Source of the DNA: Camellia lanceoleosa
Lineage: Eukaryota; Streptophyta; Magnoliopsida; Ericales; Theaceae
Reading direction: 5' to 3'
Length of the DNA: 64,000 bases
Assembly: GCA_025200525.1 (NCBI GenBank)
Contig: CM045763.1
Coordinates: forward strand, 60,895,018-60,959,017
Shown: one piece after another, positions 22,601 through 35,069 of the stretch
Layout: every line of letters begins with the position of its first letter
Position numbering within the stretch: the stretch's first letter is position 1
Program-made: the position numbers and the translations under genes
The notes under the pieces: model-generated
What the model was told of the DNA's origin: nothing
Database searches by the model: none
Seen by the model: only the letters and a program-made list of their open reading frames with translations

Positions 22601-22893
22601 TATCTGAAAATTATTGATGTGTATTAAGACAAAATTAAAAGTTTTAATTTGTGTATGGTGTAAATTGAGTAAATGGTGTATAAGATAAGTAAGGATGTGT
22701 AAATAGAATTATCCTAGTTTAGGATATATGATCCCACCCTTACTCCATTAGTAATAATCTTACAAATTTGTTAGATTAATTATCTATTGAATTAATAATC
22801 CTGAAACAAAATTTTAAAACAAACACAGGATTATTGGACCTATGAATTAATAATCTTAATCTCATGCTCTAATCCCGTCAATCAAATGTGCCC

Positions 22894-24695
22894 AAAATGT
22901 ATTCCCAATCAGACTATAAAAACAATTATTTCATATAAAAAAATTTAAAAGCTTAATTATAGTGCTTGATTGATTATATCATAAAAATTTAATTATTTGA
23001 TTCACAGAGAATTTTAAGTTGTTATTGTGTCCAAAGTCTATGACAAAACAAGGAATTGTGCAAAATAAATTTTTTTTTTTCAAATAAATAAACCAATCAA
23101 TCAAAATATTTAACATTAAAAATTATGATTGAATCATAAAAATATTTATAAAGAAACTATCAAGATTTCGCCTCTAATCTTAGCGAAGAAATTTAGAATA
23201 TCATAAAAACCGAAAGAAAAATCTATTACAATATTTTCTCAATGAATTCAATCCCCCTGTTTGTACATGTATTAATAGAGTTTAATGTACACAAGCTAAG
23301 GCCGGTTCCATCTTTCCATTTGTTTGTTTTCATTATTATACTACTTTCCAAATTGTTTATCCAGCACAAAAAATTAAAATTTTAAAATAATATATTTTTA
23401 TATTAAAATTTTAATTTTTTTTACAAAAATTAAAAGTACTTAATGACAACTTTCAATTGTTGAATTTTTAAGAAAATCTGAACTCTATACTTTAGTTTTA
23501 TTAGAATGTGGTCCCTTTGTAGTTTTAATTTAAACAATTTGAATTATGTTTTTGTTTTGTTGCAATGTGATCTTCTGGCACTTGTCGTTAGAATTTTGAA
23601 CCAAAAAAAAAAATCATGAATTTTGAATAATAAAAAAAATCACTTGCACAACTAAAAAGAATCAAAGTGAAATTCAAAAAAAATTATAAGGACTACAATG
23701 TAATAAATAAATTATACTATGTCTTTATAGTTTCTTTTGAATTTCATCTTAGTTCCTCCTGGTCTTTTTCTGTTTAAAATGTTAACAACTAACAACGGAG
23801 GGATAATATTTCAACAAAACTAAAAATTTATAGTTTAAATTATTTAAATTAAAATTAACGAGACTAAAATTCTATTTTTCTTTTGACTTTTTAAAGCGTA
23901 TAAAAATAGAGAGAGAGAGAGAGTGTGTTAATTGACTTTTTATAATAATTTTTTTAGAAAAAATCACTTTCCAGTGTATTTTTAAAAAAATATTTACAAA
24001 ATCCTTGAAAATTTATAATTTTAATTATTAATATTAATATTTTTTTTCACTTATCAGTAATTATTTTTAAACACTTATATGTAATTTTTCTATTTTTTAA
24101 CTATATCAACTACTTTCCAAACACCCCTCACTGTACAATAAGTGGTCCACCATCATCACTCATCATCAATTATCTGCTTACTTATCACAAGTTTCCCACC
24201 ATAGCATTGTATAGACAGAGTCAGGACCATCATGATATAATAACCAACATAAATTAGTTTTAGATATTCTTTCAAGCAACCCACGAATGCTAGCTCATTG
24301 CATAATACCCCTACAACACAAAATTAATCATTAGACACAACAAACATAAATTGAGATGAAATTAATATAAAAAATGTATATTAATAGCCAAAAATAATGA
24401 AATATTTATACACTTTCTAACATTAGTCACATAATTTAGAACTTCGTTTAAACAAAATGCCAATGACTCCCTCGAGTTTGAAGGCCCATTTTGAGCTCTT
24501 GAAGTAAGCACCATTAATCTCTTTCTTTTTCTTTGTTTTTTGTATAATTTTGTATGTATGTTTGTATCTAAATTATTTTTGTATGGATGGTATTCGGATG
24601 AGCTCTGAGCGTTCGGTGAAGGCAACATAGGATCATCTTCGATTCTTTGATTCCGGCAAGGTTGTTTGTATTATATGCATACATAAAGACGGGTG
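22894..24695. other. AT-rich intergenic DNA
   Basis: Very AT-rich, with a (GA)n run near 23908-23925. No coding potential or clear element was recognised. Confidence 0.45.
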
Positions 24696-24864
24696 ATTAT
24701 TCAGTATTCCTGGAATATGGACATGTGGTACTCCATAAAGTTTTGATTGGTGGAGAGACACAAAAACTCACGATTTATGTTGGGGATGGAGAACAACATG
24801 GGGCTAAGTAATTAGTGATTGGTTTAGAATATGGACACGTGATGCTCCGGGAGTATTGAATAAT
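24696..24864. mobile_element. Candidate MITE, 169 bp
   Basis: The left end ATTATTCAGTATTCCTGGA is matched in inverted orientation by the right end TCCGGGAGTATTGAATAAT (three mismatches in 19). Inner parts share GATTGGT and ATATGGACA-GTG phrases. No ORF. Target duplication not resolved. Confidence 0.5.
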
Positions 24865-25579
24865 TTTCCCATAAACACATATCACGTAAATATACTGTCA
24901 TATTTTTTTATTTTCAATGTTAATAAATAGGTTTATTTTTTTATTTATAAATTTTTATATTTCGAATTTTTCCATGTTTCAAACAAAATGTCTCCGTGCA
25001 TATGATATATTTAACTTTGTATTTATGTCATCTTAATTGTTTGCCTTTAAATTTACTTCTCATAGTAAAAATATTCTATTGGTTTTTGGTGATTTTGTCT
25101 ATATTGTTTGATTTGATTTCGTTCAACGAGGATCAATGTTCTAAGTAGATTGGTTAGGTACTTTAACTACTATTTGGCATTAGTTCTTGATATATATATA
25201 TATATATGTGTGTGTGTGTATATATATAGCCAATTCCATGTAATGTGATTTTAGTAGTCTTTAATTTTAAAGAAGTTATTTGGTGATTTTGGAGTATGGT
25301 CCCGTGATGTTATAGGTTTGTTATAATTGGTAGAGAAAATATAATCTACGTTTTTGTGTTGAGTCATTGAGAAATAACAACAATATTGTGATTGGTGATT
25401 AGTGATTGGTAAAAAATATTACCAAATGACACCTCTAGAACATCAAATAATTTTTCCTACTTTTAAAGGTATAAACATCTAGGGTTCAATAATTGTTTGC
25501 ATTTAGATTTGAATTTTTTTTTTTTTTGACCAAAAAAAAAAATCAATTTAAGAAAATAATTGTGATCTTTGTCTAATGC
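24865..25579. other. AT-rich intergenic DNA
   Basis: Contains (TA)n(TG)n(TA)n at 25192-25229. A stretch at 25270-25460 loosely resembles the preceding MITE. No gene. Confidence 0.4.
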
Positions 25580-25985
25580 AAGGTCTATCAATCCATTGGC
25601 ACATTCATATTTCACAAATTAATAAACAAAACAATCAAGAGAAAAATGTGAGAAAATGAATAGTAAGTATCATCTCATTAATGATATTAAGATTAGAGAG
25701 ATGTGAGGCCTATCGATCCATGGCACATTCATATTTCACAAATTAATATACAAAACAATCAAATTAAAAAAAAAAATGCGATGAAAATTATTGGTAGGTG
25801 GCATCTAAAAATGCGATGAAAATGAATAGTAAGTATCATCTGGTTAATAATATTAGGGTTAGAGAAATGTAAAGTCTATCAATCCATTGGCACATTCATA
25901 TTTCACAAATTAATATACAAAACAATCAAATTTAAAAAATGCATAAAAATTAGTGGTAAGTATTATCTGATTAATGATATTAAGG
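25580..25985. repeat. Three tandem units of about 124 bp, one with an inner duplication
   Basis: CACATTCATATTTCACAAAT starts at about 25600, 25724 and 25891. The first spacing is 124 bp, the second 167 bp because a 43-bp segment (AAAAATGCGATGAAAAT...) is duplicated within the second unit. Confidence 0.8.
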
Positions 25986-26579
25986 TTAACGAGAGATTGA
26001 GTGAGTAAATATATTATAATTTTATGTATACATATAAACAAGTTAAGTCAATTTATAAGTAAATTAACAAATTTTAACTCACAAGCCAATTGACGGGACA
26101 ATTTTTATTATATAATCTGTTAAATTCAATCCACTCACCTTTTCAAACATAATTAATTTGGGGTGGTGTGAGTTTATGAGTTTGGTGATTTTTTTCCACC
26201 CCTCATCCAATATACACAAGCCCAATCCAATAAACTACAAGTATGAACTGCAACGGTACCTCCTTCAAGAAGCGACAATAACTTATCTATAAAATAAATT
26301 TAAAAAATTAGAATAATTATCAGCACGTGTTATTGATTGGAAGTAGCTCTTAATCTACTTTCTAAAAAATATGTTTTGTATTTGTGAAATAATTATTGGG
26401 TAAAGTATCAATAAATTTCAATTAGTGATCTTATCAACTATTTGATTTTTATTTATTTATTATTATTATTATTTTTATTTTTATGGATCCAAAGATCTCA
26501 TTTTTGTGTGCATTACATAAAGAGCTAAGCATAAAAATGCTTGTGATATGTCTTGAGGGAAAATGCGGATTTTCTCATA
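25986..26579. other. AT-rich intergenic DNA
   Basis: No gene or convincing element. (TTA)n near 26455-26475. Confidence 0.4.
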
Positions 26580-27150
26580 ATATTGAAATTATTAAACGTA
26601 ACATTTCAAAAAAAGTCATTAGTATACTTTTTTCAAACATAATACTGTAATGTAACACTTTAAAAACGTAACATTTTAATATAATACACTAAAAAACTCT
26701 TTAGTATATTTTTTATCAAACATAAAAACGTAATATTCCACAAAACTCATTAATGTACTTTTTTTAAAAATAACACTTTAATGTAACATACTAAAAGACT
26801 CCTTAGTATAATTTTTCCAAACATAATACTCCAATCAATATAACATTAAAAGACTTTTTAGTGTACTTTTTCTAAACGTAACACTCCAATGTAACACACT
26901 ATAAAACTGCTTAGTATATTTTTCTTAAACATAATAATGTAATATTCCAAAAAAACTCCTTATCGTATTTTTTTCTAAATATAATACTCCAATTAATGTA
27001 ACACATAAAAACTCCTCAGTATACTTTCCTAAATGTAATAACGTAACATTCCAAAAAAATTCCTTCGTGTATTTTTCTCAAAAGTAACACTCCAATCAAT
27101 GTAACATACAAAAAGTTCTTAGTACTTTTTTTAAACGTAACACTCTAATG
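26580..27150. repeat. Degenerate minisatellite, about 9-10 units of about 60 bp
   Basis: Repeating phrases are ACTCCTTAGTATA, a T-run, AAACGTAACACTCCAATGTAACA and variants. Units have drifted and differ by indels. Confidence 0.7.
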
Positions 27151-27363
27151 TTATGTTCACACTAACAGAAATGTAGATTTCCACACTTGAAAATAATCTT
27201 TCATAACCTCACCTTTCTATTCACATTCCAAAAGCAAATCAGAAAATTAAAAAATGAATCACAAAAGAGCAGTCACATAAACTTAAATGGTAAATTAAAT
27301 AAATACAACTTTTCAAAATGAAAAAAACTAATTAGTTCATAAGAGGGCAGTCACTTAAACTTA

Positions 27364-28231
27364 GGTGTGTTTGTTTGGACGAACTGGATAATGGGGGATT
27401 GAAATCCATCCACTTGTAATCCTAGGATTCATAGTCCTAGGACTATTTGATTAGATATGATATGCATCTCATGTTTGTTTAGTCATGAGATTACATATCA
27501 GGAAAGAACTATTTGGTTGGATATGATATGAATCCTATATTTGTTTGGGATATTATGGAGAATGATAAATGCTCAAATTATTATTTTACCCTTTTTAATT
27601 GTTTATTAAGTAATAGCAATATTAAACATATCTTTAATATTTTAATTATTTTTAGCTAGATTAAATAAAAATTTATTTTATTTTATTTTATTTTTTTACA
27701 CAATTATATAAATTTACTTTTTTTAAATTAAATAAATAAAATATCAATAAAAATATATGTTATTTTTTTAATTATAATTTTAAATAAATGTAATTTAAAA
27801 AAAATAATAATTAAATAAAACATCTATTAAAATTTAAATAATAAAATTAAATAAAATATAAACAAAATTTTAAAATAAAAACATCAATAAAATATCTATA
27901 AAAAATGATTTTAAAAAATTAAATAAATAAAACATCAATAAAAATTAAATAAAATTATTATATTTTTAAATTGAGACATTTAAATTTTATTGAATTTTAC
28001 TAAATATAATACATCATTAAATAGTAGAGGGCCAAAATGGTTATTTTACCATCTAATCTCATGTCCTCCCTTATCCCCCCATTTGTGTCCCATCTCCCCA
28101 TGGGACACAATAGTCCAACACATTTGGGATTAATAGTTCGGAGTAAAATTGAAAAACCAAACAACGAATATAAATCTTATCCCACCCTTTAATCTTATCA
28201 CAGCCTCCAATCTCTCCAAACAAACAACACA
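27364..28231. mobile_element. PIF/Harbinger-like non-autonomous element with TTA target duplication
   Basis: TTA at 27361-27363 and TTA at 28232-28234 flank imperfect inverted ends: GGTGTGTTTGTTTGGA on the left and, reversed, TGTGTTGTTTGTTTGGA on the right. The 868-bp interior has no coding sequence. A partly repeated CTATTTG-TT-GATATGATATG motif lies at 27447 and 27508, and the core is very AT-rich. TTA duplications and G-rich inverted ends fit PIF/Harbinger (Tourist-type) elements. Confidence 0.6.
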
Positions 28232-28779
28232 TTAGGACTAAATGGATCAATATTCCCCCATATGAAATTTATAGATAAAATATAAAACATGATGTGGAAA
28301 GTGTAAGTAGTTGAAACATTTAAAGTGATGATACTGATAAATTTATTAAAGTGATAAATAATTGAAACATTTTAACTTTTGTTTGTAAATTTTGATTTAT
28401 TTTTAGCCTATTTGTGTTAGTTTGTATTGAAATATGATGTAAAAAGTTTAAGTAGTTAAATTTCTTTATTTTAAAATATTTTTATAATCATAAATTTGTC
28501 ATTGAAAGTTTAACAGGATTTTTTGGTAAATAAATATGTTTGGTAAATAAATCTGGTCCACAGGGCCTTTAACTACTCCTAAAATCATATGTAACTTAAA
28601 TTTATTTTACATATAAATCTCAAAATATATGAATTAAATCTGAATCACATAATAATTTTTTAAAATATTTTTCTATAAACAATTAATGTGCACATATTTT
28701 TGTGTTCAAGATCATAAGAAAACTAGGGAGTGGTGTATCTCTAGGGTGGACATGTGTCGCGCTGGGCATGTTTGCGTTG
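28232..28779. other. AT-rich DNA with one possible MITE relative
   Basis: The stretch 28570-28715 is related, in reverse orientation, to 61345-61450: both share AATTTATTTTACAT-TA-A and GATTTTTTAAAATATTT phrases. No gene. Confidence 0.35.
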
Positions 28780-28960
28780 GGTTTATACTAAGGAAAATGG
28801 CTTGGACCCAGTGGGTGACCCCCACCACCCACATTATTTTTTGATTGGTTTAAAATATTTTTTATTTTTTATTTTTTTTTACACTTTCCTTTCACAGCCC
28901 CTCACGTGGAGGTGGGGGTGCTGGGAGTCTGCCCTAGCTGGGGTCTCCAGCAAAATTCTT
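28780..28960. mobile_element. Candidate MITE with G/C-rich ends
   Basis: The left part GACCCCCACCACCCAC (28818) and the right part GGAGGTGGGGGTGCTGGGAG (28908) are imperfect inverted matches. Outer GGACCCAG and CTGGGGTC also pair. The interior is AT-rich. Ends and target duplication are not fixed. Confidence 0.4.
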
Positions 28961-29070
28961 TATACTATATGAATGGGTGGCATATGCGATGCGTGTATAA
29001 TTTAGATAAATTAAAATAAAAATAAATAATAAAGAAATTAGCATCATAATATGTATGTTGGTTAAGTGAT

Positions 29071-29450
29071 AAGAGCACTCTTAATGAAATTTAAGATCTT
29101 AAATACTCTTTTGGTAAAAGTTACGTTTGTAGCTTGTTTACTAAAAAAGTTAGGTTGACTTTTTTAGTAAGGAGTTATTTGACAAGTCCAAAAATAGACC
29201 CATATAAAATTATAATTATATTCTTTATTTATTTATTTTTTTATATTTACATGGGTGAAATGACTCCTAAATAGTTTTTTATTGTGATGTGACATCATAA
29301 ACAAATATTAATAAAAAAAGTCAAAATAACCTTTTATCAACTTTACAAATCACTTTTGTAAAAAAACCAAAAACTTGGTTAAAAGTCAAAAATCAATTTT
29401 TAACCATCTTCTTCAAATACTCCCAAGTTTAGATCTTACTTATGCTCTTA
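29071..29450. mobile_element. Candidate MITE, about 380 bp, plus a flanking 41-bp duplication
   Basis: The left end AAGAGCACTCTTAATG with AAGATCTTAAATACTC matches in inverted orientation the right end (reverse complement TAAGAGCATAAGTAAGATC...GGGAGTATTTG). GAGCA ends of this type are common in plant MITEs. The right end is duplicated in tandem (about 29424-29464 and 29465-29505). Confidence 0.5.
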
Positions 29451-29510
29451 AATAATAATTTTTTAAGTTTAGATCTTACTTATGCTCTTAAATAATAATT
29501 TTTTATTTTA

Positions 29511-30081
29511 AAATAGAAAACTTGTCACGTGACAGAAAAATAAGTCACCAAACTTTTAAACACCAAGTTTATTACGCACATATATAATAATATAGATAAT
29601 AATATTTGAAGTCATTTTTTGAGTCCTGTCTAGCCAAGATTGGGCCTATACTTTATTCCTAAGCCCATCCAAAACAAAATAAAATTCCAAGCCCGGCCAC
29701 AAGGTCCATATTTTATTTAATATAAATATATTTTTTAATATTTTAAAATAAAAATATAATAAATTTAATCATTTGAGTGCCTCTTCAACCTCATAAAGGC
29801 TTAGTAGATCAAATTCTAGAACTAATTGTTTACATAAGTAGTAATACATAATTTATGCTTATAAAATATTAAGTTAACAACATAATATATATAAATATTT
29901 GTATAATATAATATGTGGTTGGGCCGGCTTGACCACTCTTTCTAAACCGAGCTCATATTGTAATTGGGTTTAAAAAAATTTCCCAACCCAAATCCTGTGG
30001 GCTTAAACTATAATTCCTAATCCTATAAATAATGGACAGGCTCAACGGACTTAGCATGCCATCAAGCCCAGTGCACCTTTA
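29511..30081. other. AT-rich intergenic DNA
   Basis: Contains scattered GGGCC/GGCCC phrases (29643, 29690, 29925) of a kind seen in decayed hAT-type MITEs. No boundaries could be drawn and there is no gene. Confidence 0.35.
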
Positions 30082-30230
30082 CGCTGTGTTTGGTTGAGAG
30101 ATTTAAAAAATAAAAATAAAAATGTAAGTGAAATGTAAATAAAATATATCTACATTTCATATAGTTTAACACATTTTTTTTTTCTTTACATTTCTAAATC
30201 TCTTCCGAAATCTCCCAACCAAACACAGCG
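30082..30230. mobile_element. Tourist-like MITE, 149 bp
   Basis: The ends are CGCTGTGTTTGGTTGAGAGA and, inverted, CGCTGTGTTTGGTTGGGAGA: one mismatch in the first 20. The flank is TTA on the left and GTAA on the right, so the target duplication is imperfect. It is related in ends and interior to the MITE at 50258-50416. Confidence 0.7.
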
Positions 30231-31589
30231 GTAATATATGTCTATCCTTTAGTAGTTCAAAGGATAAATCTTTCATTAATTAGGAAAAGAAAATCTAACA
30301 ACCCGCTTAATTTATTTTTACAATCAAGGTAATAGATTGTCTCCATTAAGTTAAAAAAGAACTTGATCCTTCACTAATCACATAATCTATTTTTAATAAT
30401 TCAATCGGTTTATTATTCAAGATTTTGTGTGTAAATCATTTGTTAAAATAAATTAGACTGATATAATATTTGTTAAGACAAGATTTTATCATAATTGTAA
30501 AATAAAAGATATATTCTTAAAATTATTCTTGTGGTTCAAAATTTTAAAAACAAATATAACAAAATTATGTTATTATAATTATTGAATCAAATTGATTTTT
30601 TTTAATTTTATTTTTATATAAATGATGATCTACATATAAAGAGTTAGAAAATAAATAAATGGGATTTTAATTATGGTAGAAATTAGAGAGAAACGAGTCT
30701 CTACAATGAATATGACATTTTATAGATGTACTATACGAGTATCAACAATATTGTTAGTTATATCATATGTTTCTATTTTTCTATCTTAAATTAGTTTTCA
30801 TCCACATGGTTTAGAATAAGAGACATTTGTCATATGGAGATGAAGAGAAGATTTAATACATGTGATTTTTATCTTCCTTTTTTTTCCACAAATTCAAGAA
30901 TTCATTCTCAATATAGTTATTACTTATCGCAAAAATACTAGACTTATCATGTTTTTATATTATTTAGGAAAAATAAAAAAAATAAAAAATAAATTAATAA
31001 CTTATTTAAAAGTTTTAGTTTATTTAATTTTAAGATACCAATGTTCCCAAAATATAATATATAACACAATAAATATAATAAACACATGTTACAAACACAA
31101 ACATTCAAACATCTAATGTCAAATCAAATTTCAAAAAAATTTGAAAATAGGATGAAAAAAAAAAAATGTTCATCGATTTCAATAAATTTTTTGAAATTAT
31201 AGAATGAAACATCGATATTTTTTTTATTATTTACATCATGCGATGTAAAAATGGGACTAAATGAGCATAAGAAAACTTTCTAGGTTAAATTTTCCTATTA
31301 TTTATTATACTTACCATTTTACTTGTTAATACGAATTAATATAATAGATCTCACTACAAATGTATATCTTTAATACAGTGCTGACAATTAGAATGACACA
31401 TTAAATAATAAGATAAAATGATATAAATTTATTATTATTATAACATTACTCTTAAAAATTTTCTAATTAATTTGCACCTTTCAACAAATAGGCGGAGACT
31501 TCTCTTTAGTTCAAATTGAACGAGAGGGTGTTGGTGGGCCCCTATGGACCCACTACGGAGCCCACTAAAACTGATAATCTGTTTAAATT
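30231..31589. other. AT-rich intergenic DNA
   Basis: No supported gene. An 84-codon Ile/Lys/Tyr-rich frame (30862-31116) reflects AT-richness. The LINE begins to be recognisable near 31590. Confidence 0.4.
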
Positions 31590-34500
31590 TTTTTTTTCAC
31601 TTATTAATTCTGTTTTCATTCCACTTGCCATTATCATTCAACAACTCTCTCACATTGCCAATATTAGTGTCATTGATGAAATTATTTTGGTTAGTGTTAA
31701 GAGACAAAATCCTCTAAAGAATTGTCTCCACACCACCAATTTTTCCAAACCTGCACAGTTTTCCCATTTCCCACAGTCCACTTCTCATATTTTCTCAGTA
31801 TGTTTCTGGTATTCAAGATACTCCTCCATAAGTGAGAAATTTTCCTCCCTCTTGGCCAATCATATAAGGAAGCATTTTTCAAATATTTGTTTTTGAGAAC
31901 ATCACTTCACATGCTCTCCTTGTTATTGATCAAATTCCAACCCATTTTGGTTAACAAAGCCAAATTTTGATCTTTAGCTTTTTTAATACCAAGACCCCCA
32001 TTCTTTTTCATCTCCCACATCCCATTTGACAAGGTGAATTTTCTCTCTTTTTTTTTCCTGGGGTATCACCCCAGAGGAAATTCCTATTCAACATATCCAT
32101 CTCATTGCTCACCTTTTTAGGTAGCAACATAGTTTGCATTGAATATGTAGGAATGACAGAGCTTACAAATTTTATGAGAGTTGTTCTGTCTGCCGTAGAC
32201 AAAACATTGTACTTCCAACTAGCCAATCTTTTTTTTCATTTTTTTCTAGAAATGTCATTAAAGTGCCTTCTACTAACTCTACCATGGATAATTGGCACTC
32301 CCAAATATTTCCCTAACTCGGTAATTAGGGGAATACCACATTTGGTGCTCAATTCTTTAGCTCTCCTTCTATCAATGTTAAGAGATAGATAGAGCTTGAA
32401 CTTGTGGGGATTAATCTTCAGGCCAGAGATATCACAAAATTCTTTCATCACCTACATGATTGTGTTACGGTTTTCCATGGTAGTTTGGCCATAGAGCATG
32501 AGGTCATCAGCAAAAAATAAATGAGTAATTTTAGGTCCACCTCTGGTGACCTCAATTCCTTTCCAAGTCTTTTCTTCAGCTTTCAAGTTAATCATGTTCG
32601 AAAGCCTCTCCATGTATAAAACAAATAGATAAGGGGACAGGGGATCCCCTTGTCTCAATCCTCTTAGAGTTTTAAACTTCTCAAGGGGTTCACCATTCCA
32701 AAGGATAGCAGTGTTAACACTAGTGACACAACTCATGATAAGATCAATCAGATTTTTTTCAAAATTAAACTCCTCCAAAGTTTGTTTTACGAAATCCCAA
32801 GAAATATTCTGATAAGCTCTTCAAAATCATACCCCCTTGTTTGCCTTTTTTGTGGTAAAGAGAGTGGGCAATTTCTTGCAAAATAATTATGTTGTCACTA
32901 GCAGATCTCTCAGGAATAAAATTGCTTTGATTAGGTTTGACAATTTTGCTCAAAAAAGGTTGGATCCTATTGACAATGATTTTTGAAATAATTTTTTAGA
33001 TCCTATTGCACAAACTAATGGGTCTAAATTGTCTGATAGTCTCAAGATTGTCAACTTTCGGAATTAAAGCAATGAGAGTTCTATTGACTTCAAGAGGAAC
33101 AAGGTTATTACTAAAGCAATTTTTAACAAAATCACAAACAGAAGGGCCAATAATGGACTAATGGGTATGGTAGAACATAGCCCATCTCTCCCAAGTGCTT
33201 TAAAGGCACTGATATTCTTAACAGCGTTCCAAATTTCCTCATTGGTAATACTAGTGAGATCAATATTATCTTCAAAGCTAAGCTTGCAAGTCACTAGGTT
33301 ATTCCAGTGATCAATAGCAATGGTGGGAGAGTAGCTAAACAGATTAAAGAGAAAGTTAGTAACTAGATGTTTCAAGTTTTCAGGTTGATCAATCCACATT
33401 CCACTATCATCTTTGAGGGCATCAATTTTCCTCCTCCTTGTTTTGGCCAGAGTAGTAAGGTGAAAAAACTTGGTGTTTCTTTCTCTCTGATTGATCCAAT
33501 TATTTCTAGATTTTTGAAACTAGAGTAACTCATCTTGGTACAACATTTTATTATATTGATCAACAAGGTCCATCTCCAAATTGTGAAGATTATGAGAGTA
33601 TAGAGTTGTTTGGGATTTCTGGATTCCTTCAATCCTCCCAAGCAACCATCTCTTCCTTTTAAAAATATTGCCAAAAACCTCTTTGTTCCAGATATTTGCA
33701 TCATGGGCTAATGTCTCAAGACTACTAATCAATGATGGAGGGGACTTGGCCCAACTATTTTCTATCACTGATTTAAAATCCTCATGGCAAATCCAAGCAA
33801 TTAAAAATTTGAAAGGCATACAAGTGGGATTAAAGGGAAACTTACCTTGAGTAAATACCATCATAGGTGAGTGGTCTAAATATGTGCGAGGCAGATTGCG
33901 AACTTGTCCTTCTAGAAAGCTTGTTCTCCACTTTATATTACACATAGCTCTGTCTAACCTGACCATAGTAGTAGCCCATCATTTTATGTTGTTAGTCCAT
34001 GTTTATATAGGTCCTAATTAGTCCAAATCCATGAGGTTACAATTGTTCATTCTTTCGTTGAACTTCCTACTTCTCCTTTGATCTTGGCTTTAGGTTTGGC
34101 TTTGGTTACTAGAAAGACTTCGGTAGTGTTTGGCAGAGTTTTCTAAATATGATTTGAGAATAAAATTGTATTTTGAGTTTGTGAGTTTTAGAATTATAAT
34201 TTGAGTGTGGAAAATTTGTTTGGTTATGAGTTTTAAAAAGAGTTTTGGAGGGAGTTTTGAATTTTTGAAATTAAAAAAGTTATTTGATTAAAAAATTTAT
34301 AGCTCATAACCAAATACACAACCTAAAATTCTATTCAAAACTCATAAAAATTTAAAAAATTTCGAAAATATTTTTTATTTACAATATAAAAATAATAGGT
34401 GCCCAAAAAAATAAAAAATAAAAATAAACACTATTCCGGTCAACCGGCCGGACGTCCTGGGAGATGTCTGGGAGGATGACAACGTTAGCTAAATTTTTCC

Positions 34501-35060
34501 ACCTGAAAAGGAGTTTTCAAAAGTGGGTGTGAAATTATTTGAAAGCTCAAAACAAACACCACACTCAAATCAATGGGTGGAAATATGTTTGGAACACATA
34601 ACCAAACACAACTTTCTTTTTTCAGACTGTGAAGCAAAATCATTGAAATCTCCAGCCACTAGTCACGGTTCTGTCATGGTTTGCGAATTAGCTTCAAGAT
34701 GTTCCCATAGTTTATCCATCTTCTTGTTGTTTGGACTAGCATATACTACTGAAAGAAGCCAATCAGGGTAGTCTTGTCTAGATATTGTGGTTGTGATCAG
34801 TTGAGAACTTGCCTCTACTACCCTAACATTAACAACATTAGGGTTCCATAACATCCAAATGCCCCACTTCGGCTAATGGGCTCAACGTGTGCTGATGCTG
34901 TAAATCCCTTACAATTGAAGAACATTCCCATTGATTTAAACTCCACTTTGGTTTCCATCAGAATGACTAGCTTAGGCTTATGGACTTGAACTAATTCCCT
35001 CATGTTCCTCTTGAACTTTTTACTACCTGCTCCCCTATAATTTCAGATCAACAAATCCAT
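31590..35060 (-). pseudogene. LINE ORF2: endonuclease and reverse transcriptase
   Basis: The ATG at 35060 is followed by an early TGA where L1 proteins have Trp. The AP-type endonuclease is seen as NYRGAGSKKFKR, LVILMETKVE and, after a frame break, AGDFNDFASQSEKR (near 34640). The C-terminal endonuclease part reads MVRLDRAMCN and YLDHSPMM (33966-33850), where the usual SDH is now LDH. RT follows: FIPERSASDNII (near 32915), GLRQGDPLSPYLFVLYMERL (near 32650), HLFFADDLMLYG (near 32530, catalytic ADD), GLKINPHK and a zinc-binding-type tail (WKNWWCGDN near 31720). Many stops and frame breaks make it non-functional. The real enzyme nicks target DNA and reverse-transcribes LINE RNA at the break. Confidence 0.85.
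34125..34610. mobile_element. MITE (hAT-like) inserted in LINE ORF2
   Basis: LINE endonuclease coding sequence stops at 34611 (SQSEKR side) and resumes below 34124. The ends AGTGTTTGGCAGAG and, inverted, TGTGTTTGGTTATG are imperfect inverted repeats. Flanking octamers ACTTCGGT and ACTTTCTT are only 5/8 alike, suggesting an eroded 8-bp target duplication. The interior is AT-rich and non-coding. Confidence 0.5.
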
Positions 35061-35069
35061 GGAAGAAAT

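Larger units (their letters stand above)
20990..22893. mobile_element. Possible DNA transposon ends enclosing a gene fragment
   Basis: The left sequence GGTCATGTTTGATT...GATTAATAG at 20990 is an imperfect inverted match to the right sequence whose reverse complement reads GGGCACATTTGATTGACGGG and ends at 22893; both then run into ATTAATAAT. Between them lie an LTR-like unit and a REF6-like exon. If the ends pair, this would be a 1.9-kb gene-fragment-carrying transposon. The match is imperfect and no target duplication is clear. Confidence 0.3.

Noticed and set aside
28754..28972. 72-codon open frame with Trp-rich start and end
   Set aside because: Lies across an inverted-repeat candidate MITE; no homology recognised.
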